Origin: JBBRUG01 sp038247995
Lineage (GTDB): Bacteria > Chloroflexota > Chloroflexia > Chloroflexales > Chloroflexaceae
NCBI GenBank assembly: GCA_038247995.1
Contig: JBBRUG010000196.1
Location: 1-11,100, forward strand
Direction of reading: 5' to 3'
Length of the DNA: 11,100 nucleotides
The notes below the pieces were generated by a model. The model had not been told where the DNA came from and did not search any database. It saw only the letters and a list, made by a program, of their open reading frames with translations. Position 1 is the first letter of the stretch; every line of letters begins with the position of its first letter. The position numbers and the translations under genes were made by a program. Shown one piece after another: positions 6,348 to 11,100 of the stretch.

Positions 6348-6383
6348 CTGCCTGCCGCCTGCCGCCAGTCCTCTGCGCACGCC

Positions 6384-7199
6384 TCAGTATTGCTGCACCA
6401 CGACGCGCTCGCGGTCGGTGAGGGCACGGGCGGCCAGGGCGATGGCGAGCAGCGGCGGGGCGGCGAAGATCAGGGCCAGCACAGCGATGCTGGCCGGGTT
6501 GCCGCCAGCGACAGCGGCGAAGAGCAGCAGCGGCAGGGTGATCACTCGTCCGCCGCCAATCAGTAAGGTGAGTACATATTGGCTCCAGCTTACCAGAAAA
6601 GCAAATAGCGCAGCGACGGCGATGCCCGGCCCGGCCAGCGGCAGTACAACGCGCCAGAACACGGTGGGCCACGTAGCGCCGAGCGTGCGCGCCTGCTGTT
6701 CGTAGCCTTCGTCGTAGCGGGCGAAGACGCCGAGCAGGGCAAAGATGGTGTAGGGTAGCACCGGGATGAGATGCACGAGGATCACGCCGAGATAACTGCC
6801 GGCCCACCCCAGGCGCAAAAAGAGGATGTTCAGGCCCATGCCGGTCGCAACCGGCGGCACAACATTGGGCAAGAAAAGCAGCAGCAACACGAGTTGCCGC
6901 CCGCGAAACCGGCGCAGGCCGAGCGTGCGCGCAGCCGGCAGGCCGATCAGCAGCGCCAGCACCGTGGTGATGCCGGCAATCGTCAGGCTGGCCCCAATTG
7001 CGTCGCGCGTGCGTGGGTTGCCGATCTGACGCAAAAAGGGTTGAGGTGTCCATTCGTTGGGCAGGATTGCGGGGTAGAACCAGCGTACCGAGCCGGCATA
7101 AAGCAGCAACGCGGCGACCGGGCCGAGGAGGAAGCAGAAGAGCGCTATATGAAAGGCGTAGCGCCGGATGGAATGGATCGCTCGAGTCTGCATGCTCAT
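6384..7199 (-). CDS. ABC transporter permease, second subunit
   Basis: A 271-residue integral membrane subunit of the importer with about six helices (roughly 13-35, 68-90, 103-125, 134-160, 191-215, 238-258). The cytoplasmic EAA loop, where the ATPase docks, is well kept: 'YEQQARTLGATWPTVFWRVVLPLAGPG' in two parts (166-177 and 178-192), with the invariant Gly174 and Leu-Pro at 186-187. The start at 7199 (MSMQTRAIHSIRRYAF) is the first ATG; an in-frame TTG at 7268 overlaps the previous gene but would add a low-complexity tail made of intergenic repeat, so it is less likely. No good ribosome-binding site precedes 7199 or the second ATG at 7193, hence the start is uncertain. It resembles one half of the fused permease YnjC of E. 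coli in context, but the substrate is unknown. Confidence 0.85.
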   Translation of the reverse strand: MSMQTRAIHSIRRYAFHIALFCFLLGPVAALLLYAGSVRWFYPAILPNEWTPQPFLRQIGNPRTRDAIGASLTIAGITTVLALLIGLPAARTLGLRRFRGRQLVLLLLFLPNVVPPVATGMGLNILFLRLGWAGSYLGVILVHLIPVLPYTIFALLGVFARYDEGYEQQARTLGATWPTVFWRVVLPLAGPGIAVAALFAFLVSWSQYVLTLLIGGGRVITLPLLLFAAVAGGNPASIAVLALIFAAPPLLAIALAARALTDRERVVVQQY

Positions 7200-7215
7200 G
7201 TTCACGGGGCATTGA

Positions 7216-7250
7216 CCATCGTCCGTGGTCGATCGTCTTGCGTCCGTGGT
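7216..7250. repeat. Direct repeat CGTCCGTGGT in the permease–permease gap
   Basis: CGTCCGTGGT occurs at 7220-7229 and 7241-7250 (21-base period). CCATCGTCCG at 7216-7225 is the inverse of CGGACGATGG at 578-587. The unit is similar in style to the GACCGATGA repeats at 5024-5060 and is probably one simple-sequence intergenic family. Confidence 0.5.
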
Positions 7251-7251
7251 T

Positions 7252-8121
7252 TTACTCCCGCTCGCCAAATACCCTTCCCAGGCCGGCTACCCCGACAACG
7301 ACGAGGGCCATGATCAGGCTGATCGCCATGCCTTCGGCGCGCCGGCTGAGATCGGGGTTGAGGAAGTAATCGAGCGCCAGCACCGCCAGCGCACGCGGAT
7401 AGCTCACGCCCAGCAGCGCCGGCACTTCGTAGGCGCTAAAAATGAACGCGAACACGAGTAAGGCCCCGGCAGCGAGACCGGGCAGCACCAGCGGCAGCGT
7501 AACTCGGCGCAAACGCACCCACGGCCCCGCGCCCAGCGTGGCGGCCACTGCAGTGTAGGTGTTGCCCTGAGTGCGCAAGATCGCCAGCACGATCAGCGCC
7601 AGAAACGGGATCTCCTTGCTCACATAGTGGACGATGATCCCGATCCCGTAGCGGTCGCGCACAAGCACTGGAAACTCGGCGGGCAGATCGATCAATCCCA
7701 ACGCCGCAGCAATCCGCGCCAGCAGGCCGCTCTGGCTGAACAGGAGCAACAGCGCAATCGCCCAGACAAGGTGCGGCAAAGCCAGGTTGGCGTTGAGCGC
7801 CAGCAGGGTTGAACGACGTGGCGGCGTGGCGCTGCCGCTCAGGGTTGCGGCCAATATAAGCGCGCCGGTAGCCGAGAGCAGCGTTGCCGCGCCGCTCACC
7901 CAGAGCGAGAAGCCGAGCGCGGCCCAGAGTTCGCGCCCGGCCACCGTCGCCTGGTTGATCACATTGCCGTAGGCGGCAAAACTCAGGCGCGTTTCACCAA
8001 TAATGCTTAAATAGCCAAGACTCTGGGCTACGGCGTAGAAGACACTCGCCCCAAAAAGCACCCCGGTGACCAGCAGCGCCGGGGCGAGTGTAAGCCAGAT
8101 GCGGAGGGAGGGATTGCGCAC
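7252..8121 (-). CDS. ABC transporter permease, first subunit
   Basis: A 289-residue membrane subunit with about six helices (around 10-35, 65-93, 110-130, 158-182, 208-235, 264-284). The EAA loop is recognisable at 189-215 ('YTAVAATLGAGPWVRLRRVTLP' in outline, with Gly197 and Leu-Pro at 209-210), but the Glu of the motif is replaced, reading T-A-V-A. It starts with GTG at 8121, and that G is the last base of the preceding binding-protein TAG stop, so the two genes share one base and are translationally coupled; GGGGAG lies just upstream. With the second permease it would form the heterodimeric channel. Confidence 0.9.
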   Translation of the reverse strand: MRNPSLRIWLTLAPALLVTGVLFGASVFYAVAQSLGYLSIIGETRLSFAAYGNVINQATVAGRELWAALGFSLWVSGAATLLSATGALILAATLSGSATPPRRSTLLALNANLALPHLVWAIALLLLFSQSGLLARIAAALGLIDLPAEFPVLVRDRYGIGIIVHYVSKEIPFLALIVLAILRTQGNTYTAVAATLGAGPWVRLRRVTLPLVLPGLAAGALLVFAFIFSAYEVPALLGVSYPRALAVLALDYFLNPDLSRRAEGMAISLIMALVVVGVAGLGRVFGERE

Positions 8122-9428
8122 TACTCCCCGATCAACACATTTTCGCGCCAGCCTGCTTCAACCAGCGACTGATATTCGCCCGCCGAGTCGCCGACAAGTG
8201 ACTGAGCGAGATCTTCGGCGGGCGTGGCGGCTGCACCGAGTTGGGCCTGCGCAGCATTGAGCGCCGCAAGCTGCGCGGCATCGGTTACCCGCGTGACGTC
8301 GATTGCATAGCCGAGGCCGAAGCCATTCTCAGGCAGGATCTGCGCCGCCTGAAGCTCCGGCTCAAGGATCAGGTTGGCCAGTACCAGCGCGGCGGCCTTA
8401 TTCGGCGCATTCTTTGCAATGGCCAGGTAGTTGAAGTCGCCGATCATATAGTCGTCGAAGACGAAGGCGCGCGCGGTTTCCGGCACCAACCCCTCGCTGA
8501 TCAGCGGCCCGGCGCCGGCGATCGCTTGGGTGATGCTGAAATCGACCTCGCTGTTGGCAAACAGGCTGTGCAGTTCATTCTCGTCGGCGGGGTAGGTTTC
8601 GCCTGCGCGCCAAAGGTAGGGTTTCAGTTCGTTCAAATAGGCCCACAACTGCGGCGCGTGCTCGTCCCAGAGCGCCTGATCGAAGCTGAGCCACTGGTCG
8701 GCGCCGCCGCTCAGTTCAAACAGCGCGCCCTTCACAAAGCGCGTGCCCTGGAACGCGCCCGGCCCTGGGGCAATGTAGGTAAACCGGCCGGGATTGGCCT
8801 TGGCCCACTCCAGTAGTTCGGCGTACGAACGCGGCAACTCGTCGGCCTCCATGCGCGCCGAATCGTAGATGAACTGGAATTGCGCCGAGGACCAGGGACT
8901 CTCCAGCCCCAAGACCGGTTCGCCGAAGTCGAGGTAGATTGCCGGGTTGTCCCAATCGACATACTGCGCGTTCGGAAGCTCGCGCGACCAATCGGGGTAG
9001 AGCATTTCAGCCTGCTTAAGTGAGAGGAAGTTTTCGCCATTGATCCAGATTACATCGACGGCACCGGGATCAACACCGGCCTCCTTCTCGCTGAGTACCT
9101 GGTTCACCGCATCGACCGTATCGGCCAGCGGCACGCGATTCAGCGTGATCCCATACTGCTCGCGCAGCGGCACACCGTAGAAGTCATCGACGAAGCGGTT
9201 GATGCTTTCCGAGCCGCCCCAGATATACCAGTTGACGGTCTGACCGCGGGCGGCAGCGACGACACTGTCCCAATTGGCCAGATCAAGCGCATTTGTAACC
9301 GGGACAGCCTCGTCGGACGTGGCGGCGGACTGGGCGGGCGTGGCGGCGGGCTGCGCCCCACAGGCGGCAAGCACGATCAGCAGCGTTAGCACGAGGGCAG
9401 CGATGCGGGCGCGAAGCGGAAGCGGCAT
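8121..9428 (-). CDS. YnjB-like ABC transporter substrate-binding lipoprotein
   Basis: A 435-residue lipoprotein that captures the solute for the importer. The N-terminus has a basic start, hydrophobic core and lipobox L-A-A-Cys23, followed by an Ala/Pro/Thr/Ser-rich tether (24-48) typical of anchoring to the outer membrane face of a cell. The mature part matches the YnjB family (COG4134): 'GQTVNWYIWGGSESINRFVDD' in two parts (62-82), 'VDVIWINGENFLSLKQ' (124-139), 'LESPWSSAQFQFIYDS' (175-190) and 'ANPGRFTYIAPG' near 210-222. The substrate of YnjB proteins is not established to my knowledge, so none is named. The start is supported by AAGGAG at 9435-9440, six bases before the ATG; this is the best ribosome-binding site in the operon, as expected for the most abundant subunit. 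A stem-loop (GTGGGT 9454-9459 / ACCCAC 9471-9476) lies just upstream. Confidence 0.9.
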   Translation of the reverse strand: MPLPLRARIAALVLTLLIVLAACGAQPAATPAQSAATSDEAVPVTNALDLANWDSVVAAARGQTVNWYIWGGSESINRFVDDFYGVPLREQYGITLNRVPLADTVDAVNQVLSEKEAGVDPGAVDVIWINGENFLSLKQAEMLYPDWSRELPNAQYVDWDNPAIYLDFGEPVLGLESPWSSAQFQFIYDSARMEADELPRSYAELLEWAKANPGRFTYIAPGPGAFQGTRFVKGALFELSGGADQWLSFDQALWDEHAPQLWAYLNELKPYLWRAGETYPADENELHSLFANSEVDFSITQAIAGAGPLISEGLVPETARAFVFDDYMIGDFNYLAIAKNAPNKAAALVLANLILEPELQAAQILPENGFGLGYAIDVTRVTDAAQLAALNAAQAQLGAAATPAEDLAQSLVGDSAGEYQSLVEAGWRENVLIGE

Positions 9429-9482
9429 ACAAGACTCCTTGCGTTAGGTCCGGGTGGGTTTGGGCGGGCTACCCACTCCTGT

Positions 9483-10049
9483 TCAGAAAAGCCAGCCAAT
9501 GCCAAGCACGACCAAGACCACACCCGGCAAAACGCCGAAGGTATTGGCGGCGAGGAAACGACCGAACTTGATGCGTAGACTACCGGCGAGGAAACTGACT
9601 GCATCGTACGGTAGAAAGGTCAGACGTGCAACCAGCACGGCGCGGAAGCTGTTGCTGCAGAGCCAACTACGCAGCCGCACGAGGCGACCGGCGGCGGGTT
9701 GGGGTTGATGCGACCAGCGCCCAAGCGCATAGCCGATGCATGCCGCCAGATTACAACCCACCAGCGTAAGCAGGATGCCGATGATCGGCCCGTAAGCCGC
9801 CCCGGCAACGATGCCAAGCAACGCGGCGGGGATCATGGCGAAGGGAGCGAGGGCAAACAGGCCGAGGAAAATCAGCGGCCCGAAGCCGGGCAGCATGCAG
9901 ACATGAACAACTTCCATCAGCGCTTCGCCCATGGTCAGGTCGAGGCGCACGGCAAGCAGCCGTAACCCGCCGATCAACACGGCCCAGATCCCGATTGCCA
10001 GGATCAAACGGCTGTGCTGAAAGTGGTATGGCTGCGAGTTGGTCGTCAT
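9483..10049 (-). CDS. TVP38/TMEM64 family (VTT domain) membrane protein
   Basis: A 188-residue inner-membrane protein. The VTT/SNARE-associated signature is clear: the Gly-rich segment 'GIVAGAAYGPIIGILL' (79-94), 'GYALGRW' (106-112), the 'ARLTFLPYDAVSFLAG' re-entrant motif with Arg142 and Pro147 (141-156), then 'LRIKFGRFLAANTFGVLPG' (158-176). Hydrophobic segments lie near 14-34, 54-80, 82-104 and 170-187. Relatives in the wider DedA/VTT superfamily include lipid scramblases and undecaprenyl-phosphate carriers; the role of bacterial TVP38 members such as E. coli YdjX and YdjZ is unclear. Its ATG overlaps the reductase TGA (ATGA at 10046-10049), so the two are coupled, and the binding-protein gene follows after 54 bases. 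Confidence 0.93.
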   Translation of the reverse strand: MTTNSQPYHFQHSRLILAIGIWAVLIGGLRLLAVRLDLTMGEALMEVVHVCMLPGFGPLIFLGLFALAPFAMIPAALLGIVAGAAYGPIIGILLTLVGCNLAACIGYALGRWSHQPQPAAGRLVRLRSWLCSNSFRAVLVARLTFLPYDAVSFLAGSLRIKFGRFLAANTFGVLPGVVLVVLGIGWLF

Positions 10050-11100
10050 CGTTGCGGGATGCCTGCCGGCTCCGACTGGGCCGCGGGGCGCGGTTCGGGG
10101 CGCGGGCTTGGCGACTTGGAGCGCGGCGGCTTCGCCCAGCGGTAACGCAGGTAGGTGCCGAGTTCCTGTTTCAGGTTCGGCAATGTTTCGCGCAGGAAGG
10201 CGTCGGCGACCTTCTGAATGCCGCTGGAGAAGGTCGGGTAGGGGTAGACAATGCCGTAGAGCTTGTAGAGCGACAGTTTCTCGCTGACGGCGAGGGTGAA
10301 GAGCGAGATCATCTCTGACGCACGCGGCCCGACGATTGTGACCCCCAGGATGCGTCCGGTGAGGCGCACTGCATCAACGATAATGAAGCCTTGCTCAATA
10401 CCGTCGGTATAGCCGCGATCGGTCTGGGTGACGAGATCGACGCGGATGCGCTTGATCAGGGCCGGGTGATACGTTTTGGCGATGTCCTGGTGGCGCATGC
10501 CCGCCGAGGCGACTTCGGGATCGCTGAAGGTTGCGGTCGGGTAGTAGGGTTCCGGCGCACGGGCGGGCAACACGGGAAAGGCGATCCGCTGCACGACGCG
10601 GCGGCCCTGGGCGTTGGCCGAGTGGGTAAAGGCCGACGTGCGCGTAACATCGCCGATCGCATAGATGTTGGGGATGTTCGTGTGTCCATAGCTATCGGTG
10701 CGAATGCCCTCGCGGGGGCTGGCATCGACCCCGATTGCATCGAGGCCCAACCCGTCTAGGTTGCGCTGCCGTCCGACCGCAACCAGCACATAATCGACGC
10801 CGTCGAGCGTAACCTCGGCGCCGTTGCGGGTGAGCGTGAGCGTGCGCGCACGCTCATCGTAGCGCTGCACATTGCTATTAGTGAGCAGCGTAATGCCCTT
10901 GGCGGCCATCGCGGCGGCGATCGCCGCAGAGACCTCGGGGATGTATGGTGCGAGCACCCGCGGCCCGGTGTCGACCACCGTGATCCGGCTGCCGAGCTTA
11001 CGGAAGGCGAAGGCCATTTCGGTGCCGATCACCCCGCCGCCGACAATCGCTAGATGCTGCGGCGCAGCGGGCAGTTCGAAGATCGTCTCATTGGTGAGCA
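10046..11100 (-). CDS. FAD/NAD(P) disulfide oxidoreductase (mercuric reductase/dihydrolipoamide dehydrogenase-like), N-terminus outside window
   Basis: The frame runs off the right edge and gives the C-terminal 350 residues of a flavoprotein using NAD(P)H. The pyridine-nucleotide Rossmann motif 'LAIVGGGVIGTEMAFAF' is at about 11053-11003. 'YVLVAVGRQRN', the FAD-binding 'IPNIYAIGDV' and the dimerisation domain opening 'YYPTATFSDPEVASAGM' follow. The redox Cys-x4-Cys of the FAD domain would be beyond the window edge. The visible part has no cysteine, so the C-terminal vicinal Cys pair of true mercuric reductase is absent. The His-Glu pair of dihydrolipoamide dehydrogenase (HPTxxE) is replaced by 'YPYPTFSSG', with Tyr in place of His and Ser in place of Glu. 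It is therefore neither enzyme in the strict sense. The end is a Pro/Ser/Arg-rich tail. It is the first visible gene of the operon. Confidence 0.88.
   Translation of the reverse strand, partial: LTNETIFELPAAPQHLAIVGGGVIGTEMAFAFRKLGSRITVVDTGPRVLAPYIPEVSAAIAAAMAAKGITLLTNSNVQRYDERARTLTLTRNGAEVTLDGVDYVLVAVGRQRNLDGLGLDAIGVDASPREGIRTDSYGHTNIPNIYAIGDVTRTSAFTHSANAQGRRVVQRIAFPVLPARAPEPYYPTATFSDPEVASAGMRHQDIAKTYHPALIKRIRVDLVTQTDRGYTDGIEQGFIIVDAVRLTGRILGVTIVGPRASEMISLFTLAVSEKLSLYKLYGIVYPYPTFSSGIQKVADAFLRETLPNLKQELGTYLRYRWAKPPRSKSPSPRPEPRPAAQSEPAGIPQR

Noticed and set aside
6205..7212. A long minus-strand frame overlapping the second permease
   Set aside because: Its translation is Arg/Ala/His-rich with no domain, whereas the other frame has a full permease with EAA motif.
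1..11100. CRISPR array, tRNA, rRNA, transposase, phage or toxin-antitoxin genes
   Set aside because: No regularly spaced repeats, no cloverleaf or rRNA-like stretch and no recognisable proteins of these kinds were seen.

Overview
The window is GC-rich DNA packed with bacterial genes and small palindromic intergenic repeats. Several proteins look like those of filamentous or photosynthetic Chloroflexota (Roseiflexus/Chloroflexus-type): a secreted protein with a two-repeat 'FAEYW…GFPIT…FERxRFELHPE' domain, and intergenic motifs of the GGGCGGAC…GTCCGCCC and GTACGC…GCGTAC kind. That placement is an impression from protein and repeat style, not a computed assignment.

Layout. Bases 1-429 (+) hold the C-terminal end of an allantoinase-type amidohydrolase. 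Bases 430-596 are a non-coding block rich in hairpins. Divergent from each other come a small zinc-finger anti-sigma-like gene (597-878, -) and a GNAT acetyltransferase of the phosphinothricin/methionine-sulfoximine type (969-1559, +). A DUF427 gene (1701-1985, -) faces the acetyltransferase. Next is a secreted protein of 446 residues (2115-3453 with stop at 2113, -), with a near-perfect promoter upstream (3518-3545) and a strong intrinsic terminator downstream (2054-2098). A repeat-rich gap leads to a class IV branched-chain aminotransferase (3775-4755, -), which has an inverted repeat overlapping its likely promoter, and then a tiny two-helix membrane protein (4818-5000, -).

The rest, 5180 to 11100, is one long run of minus-strand genes that reads as an operon. 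In transcription order: a pyridine-nucleotide disulfide oxidoreductase (partial; its N-terminus is outside the window), a TVP38/TMEM64 (VTT) membrane protein joined by an ATGA overlap, a YnjB-like lipoprotein substrate-binding protein, two ABC permeases (the first overlapping the binding-protein stop by one base) and a TOBE-domain ATPase. The transporter is complete: binding lipoprotein, two membrane subunits and ATPase.

The most interesting point is gene partnership. In E. coli K-12, TVP38-family genes (ydjX, ydjZ) lie beside ynjABCD. The same linkage appears here with a flavin disulfide reductase added, which suggests a conserved redox/membrane/transport module of unknown substrate. No CRISPR array, tRNA, rRNA, transposase or phage gene was seen.
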